Shown one piece after another: positions 32,601-41,590 of a DNA stretch of 43,952 nucleotides (position 1 is its first letter; each line of letters opens with the position of its first letter). The translations under genes were made by a program, and so were the position numbers. The stretch is taken from the NCBI GenBank assembly GCA_003105035.1, contig PQAL01000026.1, forward strand, positions 1-43,952, written 5' to 3'. Origin of the DNA: Anaerolineales bacterium. GTDB taxonomy: Bacteria > Chloroflexota > Anaerolineae > Anaerolineales > UBA4823. A model generated the notes under the pieces. It was not told where the DNA came from. It saw only the letters and a program-made list of their open reading frames with translations, and did no database searches.

Positions 32601-32631
32601 GGGAAACCTGGCAGGGCTCGAACGCTCAACC
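32601..32631 (-). pseudogene. Weaker tRNA 3'-end-like remnant
   Basis: On the - strand the sequence contains GTTCGAGC followed by CCTGCCAGGTTTCCC, matching the shape of a T-loop and an acceptor 3' strand. The T-stem 5' half is mismatched and no other tRNA part is visible. It is listed because it is the third such segment within 6 kb in the same orientation. Confidence 0.35.
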
Positions 32632-33354
32632 AATGGCTTAAAAAGGCGATGCCGAAAAAACTCATCTCCCAACCAATGTCCTGCTCTTTTTGCCCAGTCC
32701 ATCGGACACAAAGCAAGGACGAATATTGGATTGGTTATTAGTTTCCAGTCAATACTTCTATATATTGCGAAGGCGTCCCGTGGATTTTCTTCACCTGCAT
32801 GAAGATAACAATGGATAAAACTAGATAAAATTTTGTATTGCCGGGAAAGGACGTAGTAGAAGCACTTAAAATATTTATATCATTTTACGTTTCCAAAATA
32901 CCCGTTGCCTTCCGAGAGAATTATGTAACCTACAAAACATCTTGCACCGCTTTATAAAGCAAGAATATGCAAATTACGACTGCGATCAGTGGGGACATAA
33001 ATTGCCTGGTAACTTACTAATATAATGCCGCTTTGTTGAGATCAACATAATCAATAAAGCCACGCTTCACCTGCGAGTGAGAAAACCATTTATATACTTC
33101 TTTTCCGCATCCGCGTTTGACAAAAAGATTCCTTTTACCTATAATTAAAACAACCTAAAAGGCACAGCGGAAATCATCTCGGTAGGAAATTTCTCCTTTT
33201 CATATTTCGTTCCCTTGCCTTTTTCTTATAAACCGATCACTCTTCGATAACATCTTCACCTTAACGGTTTCAATTCAGTACATTTCCAGGCGATGCACGG
33301 CTGAGGTCCCTCCACCACAGCGCTCCTCGTGGGTGGATTAAAGTACCATACACC

Positions 33355-35040
33355 ATGACTGCCTCTTATTCCTACACTCCCTATATCTGGCCGATGCTGG
33401 CTTCAGCATTGTTCTTTGCATTGCTGGGAATCTATAGCTACCGCCATAGGGCCGTTCCTTGCGCATTGTCCTTTACGGCTATGATGATCTTTCCGACCTT
33501 CTGGTCAATTGGGGCTGCCTTGATGCTGTCAGCCAATGATCTACCGACCCAGATCTTTTGGTTTAAATTCCTGAATTTATTCAAGATCCCGACCGCGACG
33601 GCTGAATTATGCTTTGTGCTTCAATATTGTGGGCTTGGCCGCTTTTTAACCCGCCGCAACCTGATCCTACTATCGATCCCTATTCTCCTTTCCACCATAT
33701 TTATCTTAACCGATAACACATTTCACCTGATCTGGACTGATCTGCAATACAACGGCCGGATCGATCCGGTCCATACCAATGTGACCAACCTGCTCTTTGT
33801 TTATTTTTTCTGCTTGTTCTTGGTAGAAATCTTCGTCCTGGTGCGTTTTTTTATTAGATCACCCCAACAGCGCTGGCCTGTCGGCCTCATCCTTTTGGTC
33901 TTCATCATCTCACACGCCGTTTTTATCACCGATTACTTTCATGTCAATCCTTTTCAGCCGATGGATCCGGTGATCCTGTTCTGGAATGCTGGCGCAGCCA
34001 TATACGCCCTGGCGATCTTCGTGTTCCGCATATTCGATCCCATTCCACTCGCGCGGGCAGTGGCGGTCAGGCAGATGCAGGATGGTATGCTCGTGGTCGA
34101 TAGCGAGCATATCATTGTGTACTCCAATCCTGCGGCCGAAAAGATCTTAAGTGGTCATTCGATGCATTTAAAAGGGAAGGATTTCACCACTGTTGTGGAT
34201 ATTTTCCAAAAGGCGCGCGATCACCCAGGTGACCCGACTGCTGTCACCACCGAGATCAGCCTTGGAGACGAGCCAGATATCCGCGAGGTATCGCTCCGGA
34301 TATCCTCCATCATGGATGATAACAACCAGGCACTTGGCTCCCTGGTGCTCCTCCACGACGTCACGGATGAGAAGCTTTCCCAGGCCCAGCTCATCGAACA
34401 GCAGCAGGTATTGGCTACCCTGCGTGAGCGTGAGCGGCTGGCCGGCGAGCTCCACGATAACGCCGGGCAACTGCTTGGCTACGTCAACCTGCAAGCCCAG
34501 GCGATTCGCAAGCTGGTCCACGATGGAGAAAATGAAAAAGCTGAAGCCCAGCTATCCCGCCTGGCAAGTGCTGCCCAGGAAGCCCACACCGACCTGCGTG
34601 AGTCGATCTCGAACCTGAAGGTGGGCTCGCTGGAAGCCTGGTCGTTCCTTGGGACTCTCCAGCAGCATCTTGCCAGTTACCAAAATATATATGCGATCAA
34701 TACCGAGCTGGTCATCCCCGGTGGCCTGGATATCAATGCCTTAAAGCCAGGCACCAGCGTTCAGCTTTATCGGGTGATCCAGGAAGCCCTGACCAATGCC
34801 CGTAAGCATGGGCAAGCGCATCTAATCCGCATCACTTTTGAGCATCAGGACAACAGGATACGGATTGTCATCACCGATGATGGTGTGGGGTTCGACCATA
34901 CTCAGGTAAAATCAGATACTGCGAAACATTACGGGATGGAATTTATGACTGCGCGTATACAGCAGATCGGCGGAAGCATGCAGATCGCTTCCCAACCCGG
35001 TTCAGGCACACAGGTCGTGCTTGACGCGCCCTATGAGTAA
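33355..35040 (+). CDS. 7TM-PAS sensor histidine kinase (NarX-like)
   Basis: A 561-residue kinase. Residues 10-225 hold seven membrane segments in the pattern of the histidine-kinase N-terminal 7TM domain. A PAS domain follows (about 240-350: DGMLVVDSEHIIVYSNPAAEKIL), then HisKA_3 with phospho-acceptor H367 in the RLAGELHDN motif, and HATPase_c with N-box ALTNARKHG and D-D-G-V-G-F-D. It should phosphorylate the NarL-type regulator encoded 12 bp downstream. The ATG lacks a good ribosome-binding site; a later Met could be used, but the first segment starts within ten residues. Confidence 0.92.
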   Translation: MTASYSYTPYIWPMLASALFFALLGIYSYRHRAVPCALSFTAMMIFPTFWSIGAALMLSANDLPTQIFWFKFLNLFKIPTATAELCFVLQYCGLGRFLTRRNLILLSIPILLSTIFILTDNTFHLIWTDLQYNGRIDPVHTNVTNLLFVYFFCLFLVEIFVLVRFFIRSPQQRWPVGLILLVFIISHAVFITDYFHVNPFQPMDPVILFWNAGAAIYALAIFVFRIFDPIPLARAVAVRQMQDGMLVVDSEHIIVYSNPAAEKILSGHSMHLKGKDFTTVVDIFQKARDHPGDPTAVTTEISLGDEPDIREVSLRISSIMDDNNQALGSLVLLHDVTDEKLSQAQLIEQQQVLATLRERERLAGELHDNAGQLLGYVNLQAQAIRKLVHDGENEKAEAQLSRLASAAQEAHTDLRESISNLKVGSLEAWSFLGTLQQHLASYQNIYAINTELVIPGGLDINALKPGTSVQLYRVIQEALTNARKHGQAHLIRITFEHQDNRIRIVITDDGVGFDHTQVKSDTAKHYGMEFMTARIQQIGGSMQIASQPGSGTQVVLDAPYE

Positions 35041-35052
35041 AGCGAGGTAAAG

Positions 35053-35739
35053 ATGAAAGTACTACTTGCGGATGACCACCGCCTGCTCCTGGAAGGCTTA
35101 CAGAATCTGCTGACGGCGCATGGGATCGAGGTAGTGGGCCTGGCTTATGATGGCAATGAAGCGGTCAGCTTGGCGCGCCAGCTAAAGCCCGACGTGGTCC
35201 TGATGGACATCCGCATGCCGCTCTGTGATGGTCTGTGTGCCACGAAACAGATCTGCGCCGAGATGCCTGAGATTAAGATCATTATCCTGACCACCTCAAC
35301 CGAGGAGCAGGATCTGTTCGAGGCAATAAAAAGTGGCGCATGCGGTTACCTGTTAAAGAACATGGATGCTGATGAGCTGGTAGAATGCCTTAACCAGGCG
35401 CAGCAGGGTTTGCCACCCTTCTCGCCCGGCTTGGCGAATAAGATTCTCAGCGAATTTACCCGCCTCGGGGCGGATAAGATCGCCGCAGAAGACGCGCTTA
35501 AGGCACAATCCGAAGTTGACCTGACGCCCCGGCAGCGCCAGGTCCTATCCCTGCTGGCCCAGGGATACTCCTACAAGGAAGCTGGCCAAAAATTGGGATT
35601 GAGCCCACGCACGATCAAATATCACATGTCTGAGATCATTGAGCGCCTGCACCTGGAAAACCGGTCGCAGGTGTTGGCTGCTGCCGGGCGGCTGGGCCTC
35701 AATGGAACGGGCCCCGACCGCGAAAACCAACCCCTGTAG
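35053..35739 (+). CDS. NarL/FixJ-family response regulator
   Basis: A 228-residue regulator. Receiver: acidic pair D7-D8, phospho-acceptor D52 in LMDIRMPLCDG, T80 and K102. The linker (110-155) is longer than usual. The LuxR helix-turn-helix (156-216) has LTPRQRQVL and the recognition helix SPRTIKYHMSEI. GAGG lies 6 bases before the ATG. It is paired with the 7TM kinase and followed by a weak terminator, then by a degenerate receiver and a large lipoprotein that are plausible targets. Confidence 0.93.
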   Translation: MKVLLADDHRLLLEGLQNLLTAHGIEVVGLAYDGNEAVSLARQLKPDVVLMDIRMPLCDGLCATKQICAEMPEIKIIILTTSTEEQDLFEAIKSGACGYLLKNMDADELVECLNQAQQGLPPFSPGLANKILSEFTRLGADKIAAEDALKAQSEVDLTPRQRQVLSLLAQGYSYKEAGQKLGLSPRTIKYHMSEIIERLHLENRSQVLAAAGRLGLNGTGPDRENQPL

Positions 35740-35766
35740 AATAATAGGACATTCACCCACTGTCTT

Positions 35767-35802
35767 AAAGGACAGTCTTATTCTATTGAAGGCTGTCCTT
35801 TT
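35767..35802 (+). terminator. Weak intrinsic terminator after the response regulator
   Basis: A 9-bp stem (AAAGGACAG at 35767-35775 with 35793-35801) with a 17-base loop ends in a short T-run (TTTTA). The loop is long and the T-run short, so read-through to the downstream genes is plausible. Confidence 0.55.
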
Positions 35803-35862
35803 ATTGTCCCGCCAGACATTGTGAACGGTGCTGCTCTTTGATATTGTTAAGCTTGGCCACGC

Positions 35863-36228
35863 ATGGATAAAAACAGAAGAGTATTTCTATACGGGAAATC
35901 AATCCTGCTAAGTACCATGGGGGAAAGCCTTAAACGTTTCCAGAATCTGGAGGTCATCCAGCTCTCCCCGCCTCTACCAGATGTCCAGGAGCTTGGAAAA
36001 TTAGCTCCCGATGTGATCATTTTCGATGTCCAGGCTTCCCACCCCGATCCGGGGTTCACCTTATTAAGAACGCTACCTGACCTGGTCTTGATCAGTGTCG
36101 ATTCGGGTAGCGATCGCGTCAGCCTGTGGTCAGGGCAGCAGCTACGAATATTCTCGATGGAGGAGCTTGTGCAGCTGATCAGTGGCTCCCCATCAGACTC
36201 AATATTAGGATATATAACCAAGGAGTAA
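35863..36228 (+). CDS. Degenerate receiver-like protein
   Basis: A 121-residue protein with the alternating strand-helix order of a receiver domain: VFLYGKSIL, a helix, VIQLSP, a helix, DVIIFDVQ with D55 in the phospho-acceptor position, LVLISVDS, and a last helix EELVQLI. The acidic pair after the first strand is missing (Y-G-K-S instead of D-D), and the conserved Lys is absent. It is thus a pseudo-receiver, probably unable to be phosphorylated in the usual way. It ends 5 bp before the large lipoprotein gene, so they share a transcript. No clear ribosome-binding site precedes the ATG. Confidence 0.7.
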   Translation: MDKNRRVFLYGKSILLSTMGESLKRFQNLEVIQLSPPLPDVQELGKLAPDVIIFDVQASHPDPGFTLLRTLPDLVLISVDSGSDRVSLWSGQQLRIFSMEELVQLISGSPSDSILGYITKE

Positions 36229-36233
36229 AGACC

Positions 36234-38750
36234 ATGCGAAAAACGATCGTTTTCATGATCATCCTGCCTCTCTTGCTGATTGCGTGTAAACCCACTGCCA
36301 CAACCCAGCCAGTCAGTGAATGGCAGACTTTCACAAACGCCGAGGCTGGCTATACCCTCCAAGCTCCAACGGCCTGGGTCCAGGCTGCCCTGCCCGACCA
36401 GGGTAATGGATCCATTCACGGGATGGCTTATACGGGCTCAGAAGGCGGTGTGGAGGTGTACTGGGGTGCGGCTTTCGGGGGGGCTTGCACCACCGGTACT
36501 GAAATGGTGAAGCTGGCAGCCGGGGAGGTGAGCGCCTGCCATGCCACCAAGAGCGATGGGACCGAGGAATGGAGCCAGATCGCTTACCAGAACAGCGGTA
36601 TCGATTACTCACTACGGGCCTACACCAGCAACAAGCAGTCGACCAGCCATGACCTGATCCTCCAGGTACTGTCGACGGTAAATTTCATTCCCACTGAGGC
36701 CTCCCAGCAGATCAGCGAGTGGCAAACCTTCGCCAACACCGATGTGGGCTATAGCCTTAAAGCACCCACCAGTTGGACGGAGCAAGCCCTGCCTGACCAG
36801 AACGATGGGGCATTGCACGGGATGGCATACATCGGTTCGGAAGGCGGTGTGGAGATCTATTGGGGCACCGGTTTTGGCGGCGCCTGCCCAACAGGGACTG
36901 AATCGATCCAGCTTGCTATCGGAACGGTCCCTGCCTGCCACACAACAAAGGCTGATGGCACCGAGGAATGGGCCCAGATTGATTACCAGGTGCCTGAAGG
37001 GAACGATTTCTCAGTCCGAGCATATACCAGCAACAACCTGACCTCCAGTCACGACCTGGTGCTGCAGGTGCTATCCACCATGATGTTCACCACCCCCCAG
37101 GCCTCCCAGCTCGGGGCAGGGACCGCCAATCCGGCTTCGCAATACTGTATCGACCAGGGCGGCACTCTGGAAATCGAGGACCGTGGTGACCTGGGCCAGA
37201 TCGGGGTGTGCTACTTTGAGGATAACTACCAATGTGAAGAATGGGCCCTGATGCGGGGAGATTGCCCGGTGGGCGGGGTCAAGGTCACCGGCTATGCCAC
37301 CGAAGCCGCCCGCTACTGTGCCATCACGGGTGGTACCTATGCCATCACAGGCAATTCCGGGGCTGCCGATGAGCAGGGTACCTGCACCTTCAAGGACGGC
37401 TCGCAGTGTGATGCCTGGGATTATTACAATGGGGTCTGCTCACCTTCGGGTACGACGACCCCTGCATCGGGTTTGGCCATCCAGCCTTTATCAATGGAGG
37501 TGTGTAACGGGATGGCCCAGGCCATGTCGCATACCCTCAATGACATGATCCCCACGCAATCTGAAGAACCTCTTAGTGATTCGGTCAATAACGCAACTGG
37601 CACAGGCTGCCAGTCGACCATCACCGGGACGGGCGTGGATTTCGAAAGCCCTTCAGCTGTGGTTTCTGAGCTGGAGTCCATGCTTACCGATGAGGGCTAC
37701 ATGATGGACCCATTGCTCGGGGCGGATGGGCCGACAGGCCATTACATGGGGTATCGCAAGGATAACCAGCTCTGTTATGCAGGTGCAATGTGGACTCACG
37801 ATCCCAAGGTGAACTGTCCGACCGATCAGCCCATCACTGTTTGCCCACTGACCCCCGAACAGAAGCTCTATACGGTCACTCTTAATTGCGGTGAAGAGGT
37901 CGAGGCATCTGCTTCATCTTCTGGTACCGCCTTAGGGGGTGGAGGGAGCCAGATGGTGTTCGATTCAAACCGAGGTGGCGATTACCGCGACCTGTACTTA
38001 ATGAGTACCGAAGGCATGGACCTCAGTCGCCTCACACGTGGGGATTCCAACAATTTCGCCGGTCCATGGTCACCCGATGGGAAGCAGATCATTTTCACTT
38101 CCTTCGGATTGACCAACAGTTTCATCGCCGCCATCAATGCGGATGGCTCTAACCAGGTGACCCTGGATGCGGTCGATGGTTCCGATGAAGCCTTCCCAGC
38201 CTGGTCACCCGATGGGAAGCTGATCGCCTTCACCTCCCGGCGGGATGGGAACAATGAGATCTATACCATGAATGCCGATGGCTCAAGCGCCGTACGACTC
38301 ACCAACAGCCCGACGGATGATTTTTCACCCAGCTGGTCTCCGGATGGTAAACAAATAGTTTTCGTGTCTGATCGCGATCAGAAACTCGGCATCTATGACC
38401 TATATCTCATGAATGCCGATGGCAGTGGCGTGACGCACTTGACCAACGATACGTTCATCGACTACTCGCCAGCTTGGTCACCGGATGGAAAGCAAATCGT
38501 CTTCCGCTCTATCCGCGATGGACAGTCAGATATCTTCGTCATCAACATCGATGGCAATGGACTGACCAACCTCACCAATAACGCGGCTGAGGATTGGGCA
38601 CCCACCTGGTCACCCGATGGAAAATATATTGCCTTCCAAACCAACCGGGACGGCAACTGGGAGATCTATATCATGGCCGCCGACGGCTCAGGTCCCGTGA
38701 ACTTAACCAACGACCCAGGTGATGACCAGCTGCCCTACTGGCAGCCGTAA
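36234..38750 (+). CDS. Mosaic surface lipoprotein: duplicated module, two DUF333, PD40 propeller
   Basis: An 838-residue lipoprotein. The start at 36234 follows AGGAG; the frame extends further upstream but overlaps the previous gene. Lipobox L-L-I-A-C gives Cys18. Two tandem copies of a 133-residue module follow (from about residues 28 and 161), each starting SEWQTF and containing HGMAY-x-GSEGGVE and F-G-G-A-C. Then come two DUF333 domains (about 299-350 and 355-405), a Cys-containing module of unknown type (415-555), and a C-terminal propeller (573-838) with five WSPDGK blades. All parts are extracellular binding-type domains. It lies behind a two-component system and a pseudo-receiver. No enzyme motif is visible. 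Confidence 0.85.
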   Translation: MRKTIVFMIILPLLLIACKPTATTQPVSEWQTFTNAEAGYTLQAPTAWVQAALPDQGNGSIHGMAYTGSEGGVEVYWGAAFGGACTTGTEMVKLAAGEVSACHATKSDGTEEWSQIAYQNSGIDYSLRAYTSNKQSTSHDLILQVLSTVNFIPTEASQQISEWQTFANTDVGYSLKAPTSWTEQALPDQNDGALHGMAYIGSEGGVEIYWGTGFGGACPTGTESIQLAIGTVPACHTTKADGTEEWAQIDYQVPEGNDFSVRAYTSNNLTSSHDLVLQVLSTMMFTTPQASQLGAGTANPASQYCIDQGGTLEIEDRGDLGQIGVCYFEDNYQCEEWALMRGDCPVGGVKVTGYATEAARYCAITGGTYAITGNSGAADEQGTCTFKDGSQCDAWDYYNGVCSPSGTTTPASGLAIQPLSMEVCNGMAQAMSHTLNDMIPTQSEEPLSDSVNNATGTGCQSTITGTGVDFESPSAVVSELESMLTDEGYMMDPLLGADGPTGHYMGYRKDNQLCYAGAMWTHDPKVNCPTDQPITVCPLTPEQKLYTVTLNCGEEVEASASSSGTALGGGGSQMVFDSNRGGDYRDLYLMSTEGMDLSRLTRGDSNNFAGPWSPDGKQIIFTSFGLTNSFIAAINADGSNQVTLDAVDGSDEAFPAWSPDGKLIAFTSRRDGNNEIYTMNADGSSAVRLTNSPTDDFSPSWSPDGKQIVFVSDRDQKLGIYDLYLMNADGSGVTHLTNDTFIDYSPAWSPDGKQIVFRSIRDGQSDIFVINIDGNGLTNLTNNAAEDWAPTWSPDGKYIAFQTNRDGNWEIYIMAADGSGPVNLTNDPGDDQLPYWQP
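36312..37089 (+). repeat. Internal tandem duplication, 399-bp period
   Basis: Segments 36312-36690 and 36711-37089 within the lipoprotein gene encode the two SEWQTF modules and stay clearly similar at the DNA level (for example GGATGGC-AT-C-GG and GAAGGCGGTGTGGAG in both). The period of 399 bases equals 133 codons. The similarity suggests a fairly recent duplication or ongoing gene conversion. Confidence 0.75.
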
Positions 38751-38758
38751 GATCGCTT

Positions 38759-38920
38759 ATGCAAGAAAGAAGAACGAGCTTCGCTTCCCACTCCTTCACT
38801 CCCGAGGTCTGTGGGTTTACCGGAAAGATCAACTGGATCCAACCTGACCTGGATATTGATGTTCATAATCACCTGATCAGCCCTGAAGAACGTTTACACC
38901 TGGCTATGTCAAGACAATAA
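38759..38920 (+). pseudogene. 3' remnant of a sulfatase gene
   Basis: A 53-codon frame whose last 34 residues (from FTGKINWIQ to HLAMSRQ) match the C-terminus of the intact sulfatase at 38934-41321 (FNGKIEWVQ to RLAMSRQ), including the shared HLISPEERL segment. The first 19 codons do not match, so the rest of the gene has been lost. It abuts the ribosome-binding site of the intact gene, as expected for a tandem array. Confidence 0.85.
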
Positions 38921-38933
38921 AGGAGGAGAAAAA

Positions 38934-41321
38934 ATGAGCGTGAAAGAAAATATCCAGCGGGAGATCCTTCCCATCCCCGACATCCCATACGTCGGGTTAA
39001 CCACATACGATTCCAAAGATCCAGACACGAAGTACCCGCCGATCGTGCCACTCCGCCCTCCAGCAGGAGCACCGAATATATTAATCATTCTGCTGGATGA
39101 TTTGGGTTTTGGTGCGCCCAGTGTCTTTGGCGGACCATGCTACACGCCAACGGCCGAGCATTTGGCAGCCAATGGGTTGAAGTACACCCGCTTTCACACC
39201 TGTGCCTTGTGTGCGCCCTCCCGTCAGGCATTGCTCACCGGTCGCAACCACCACACAGTCGGGATGGGTTGCCTTCCCGAGCTGGCAACTTCTGCCCCGG
39301 GCTACAATTCGATTCGCCCCAACACCTGTGCTCCCCTGGCTGAGACGCTCAAGCTCAATGGCTACGCCACAGCACAGTTTGGCAAGTGCCATGAAGTGCC
39401 GGTTTGGCAAACCAGCCCGATGGGACCTTACACGGGCTGGCCCACCGGTAGTGGGTTCGAGTATTTCTACGGTTTCATCGGCGGGGAGACCAACCAGTAT
39501 TACCCTGCGTTATATGAAGGCACCAGGCCGATCGAGCCAGAAAAAACACCCGAAGAAGGCTACCATTTCACTGAGGACATGACCGATAAGGCCATCAGCT
39601 GGGTGCGCCAGCAGAAGGCGCTAATGCCCGACAAACCCTTCTTCATGTACTTTGCACCAGGAGCGACCCACGCCCCTCACCACGTACCAAAAGAATGGTC
39701 GGATAAATATAAAGGCAAATTCGATCAAGGCTGGGATAATTTGCGCGAAGAGACCTTCGCCCGCCAGAAGCAGCTGGGCGTGATCCCCCCCGAGGCGGAG
39801 CTGACCAAACGTCACGCCGGTATCCCTGCCTGGGATGAGATCCCCGCTCCATTGCGACCGATACTGGCGCGCCAGATGGAAGTGTACGCGGGCTTTCTGG
39901 AGCACACCGATTATCACATCGGGCGGCTGATCGATGCGTTGGAAGATCTGGAGGTCTTCGACGACACATTGATCTACTACATCACCGGTGATAATGGTGC
40001 CAGCGCGGAAGGCAATCTGCAAGGTGCTCTCAATGAAATGATCGCCATGAATACGACCGAAGCCACCATGGGCCTTTTACAGTCATTTTCGTCGCCCCAG
40101 TACATTACGGAACACATCGATGAATTTGGCTCACCCAAGGCATTTAATATTTACGCGGTGGGTTGGGCGCATGCCATGGATACGCCATACCAATGGACCA
40201 AGCAGGTGGCCAGCCATTGGGGCGGCACCCGTAATGGCACGGTCGTCCACTGGCCAAATGGAATAAAGGCGAAAGCTGAGATCCGAAACCAGTTCCATCA
40301 TATGATCGATGTAGCGCCTACCATCCTGGAAGCTGCAGGATTACCTCAACCTGTATTTGTTAATGGTGTCCAGCAGAAGCCTTACGAAGGGGTTAGTATG
40401 CTCTACTCCTTCGACGAACCCCAGGCAGCTGAGCGTCACGAGACCCAGTATTTTGAAATGTTTGTCAACCGCGGTATCTATCACTCGGGCTGGACAGCCG
40501 TCACCAGGCACAGCACCCCATGGCCTACTCCGGGTGGCTTCATTTTACCGGCGTACGATGATGACCAGTGGGAATTATACAGCCCAGAAGATTGGACGCA
40601 GGCTCACGATCTGTCCAAGGAGATGCCGGAAAAGCTGCACCAGTTACAGCGTTTGTTTCTGATCGAAGCAGCCAAGTACAATGTCCTACCGCTGGATGAT
40701 CGCCGCGTGGAGCGCTTTAACGCCGAGCTGGTCGGCCGGCCGACGTTAATCCGTGGCAAGACACAGCTGCTATTCAGCGGCATGGGGCGTCTCGGTGAAA
40801 ACGTGGCGCTCAATACCAAGAATAAATCTTATGCCGTGACAGCCGCAGTCGTGCTCCCCGAAGGAAACGTCAATGGGGTGATCGTCACCATGGGCGGGGG
40901 TAGTGGTGGCTGGTCGGTCTATGTAAAAGACGGGCGGCTGAAGTACTGCTACAACTGGCTAGGCTTACAACACTACTATGCCGAAGCCAGCTCATTATTA
41001 CCAGCAGGGAAACACCAGGTTCGCATGGAGTTCGCCTATGATGGCGGTGGGCTGGGCAAGGGCGGTGGAGTCACGCTCTACCTGGACGGTAACCCGATCG
41101 GAAGTGGGCGAGTGGAGTATACCCAGCCGATGATTTTCAGTATCGATGAAACCCTGGATATTGGCTGCGATTATGGAACGATGGTAGCTGAAGACTACTC
41201 CAGCAGCACCAGCAAGTTCAACGGCAAGATCGAATGGGTGCAGCTCGACCAGGGCCTGGATGACCACGATCATCTGATCAGTCCGGAGGAGCGCCTACGC
41301 CTGGCCATGAGCAGACAATGA
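38934..41321 (+). CDS. Formylglycine-dependent arylsulfatase
   Basis: A 795-residue sulfatase. Metal ligands D55-D56 lie in ILLDDLGFG. The activation motif C93-A-P-S-R97 is followed by QALLTGRNHH; Cys93 would be converted to formylglycine by a maturase. GDNGASAEG around residue 364 supplies further metal ligands, and HTDYHIGRLIDAL is typical of the family. After the catalytic part (to about 560), a 200-residue C-terminal domain is beta-rich and lectin-like. There is no signal peptide, so it is cytoplasmic unless exported atypically. A strong AGGAGG site precedes the ATG. It hydrolyses sulfate esters; the substrate is unknown. No maturase is encoded in the window. Confidence 0.92.
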   Translation: MSVKENIQREILPIPDIPYVGLTTYDSKDPDTKYPPIVPLRPPAGAPNILIILLDDLGFGAPSVFGGPCYTPTAEHLAANGLKYTRFHTCALCAPSRQALLTGRNHHTVGMGCLPELATSAPGYNSIRPNTCAPLAETLKLNGYATAQFGKCHEVPVWQTSPMGPYTGWPTGSGFEYFYGFIGGETNQYYPALYEGTRPIEPEKTPEEGYHFTEDMTDKAISWVRQQKALMPDKPFFMYFAPGATHAPHHVPKEWSDKYKGKFDQGWDNLREETFARQKQLGVIPPEAELTKRHAGIPAWDEIPAPLRPILARQMEVYAGFLEHTDYHIGRLIDALEDLEVFDDTLIYYITGDNGASAEGNLQGALNEMIAMNTTEATMGLLQSFSSPQYITEHIDEFGSPKAFNIYAVGWAHAMDTPYQWTKQVASHWGGTRNGTVVHWPNGIKAKAEIRNQFHHMIDVAPTILEAAGLPQPVFVNGVQQKPYEGVSMLYSFDEPQAAERHETQYFEMFVNRGIYHSGWTAVTRHSTPWPTPGGFILPAYDDDQWELYSPEDWTQAHDLSKEMPEKLHQLQRLFLIEAAKYNVLPLDDRRVERFNAELVGRPTLIRGKTQLLFSGMGRLGENVALNTKNKSYAVTAAVVLPEGNVNGVIVTMGGGSGGWSVYVKDGRLKYCYNWLGLQHYYAEASSLLPAGKHQVRMEFAYDGGGLGKGGGVTLYLDGNPIGSGRVEYTQPMIFSIDETLDIGCDYGTMVAEDYSSSTSKFNGKIEWVQLDQGLDDHDHLISPEERLRLAMSRQ

Positions 41322-41411
41322 TCAATAATAGAGGTGTTGTGCACTATAGTACATACCATAAGATCCCATAAATCCGATGAACGATCGAGAATCGAAAAAG
41401 GAGTAAAGAAA

Positions 41412-41570
41412 ATGAGCGTTTAGGACCAAATCCATCGGGAGATCCTTCCCATCCACGACCCCCAGCATGTCAGGTTGACTATTCATGGTGCCAAGGGTCA
41501 AAATGCGAAGTTTTCACCGACCAAGTTAGCTCAGGATAGCTTGATTGATAAACCTGTTAGCCAACATTGA
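41412..41570 (+). pseudogene. 5' remnant of a sulfatase gene with in-frame stop
   Basis: From ATG 41412 the translation reads MSV, then TAG (41421-41423), then DQIHREILPIHDPQHVRLT, which aligns with the N-termini of the intact sulfatases (IQREILPIPDPQHVGVTT at 42748). Similarity ends at about 41520, and the frame runs to TGA 41568-41570. Its upstream AAAGGAGTAAAGAA region still resembles a sulfatase ribosome-binding site. It is dead by both nonsense mutation and truncation. Confidence 0.85.
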
Positions 41571-41590
41571 TAATAAAAAGGAATACTGCT

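Larger units (their letters stand above)
31785..33354. other. Long gene-free region, 1.57 kb
   Basis: No credible protein gene is seen; the sequence is AT-rich with scattered stops. It contains two further tRNA 3'-end-like segments, an 11-bp tandem repeat, and two small hairpins beside the first remnant (for example CCAGGG-CTTG-CCCTGG near 32103-32118). This looks like a scar of gene loss or element excision rather than an ordinary promoter region. Confidence 0.5.

Noticed and set aside
39621-40022. Long reverse-strand frames inside the sulfatase gene
   Set aside because: They are antisense to a well-supported enzyme gene and carry no recognisable domain; high-GC third positions create such shadows.
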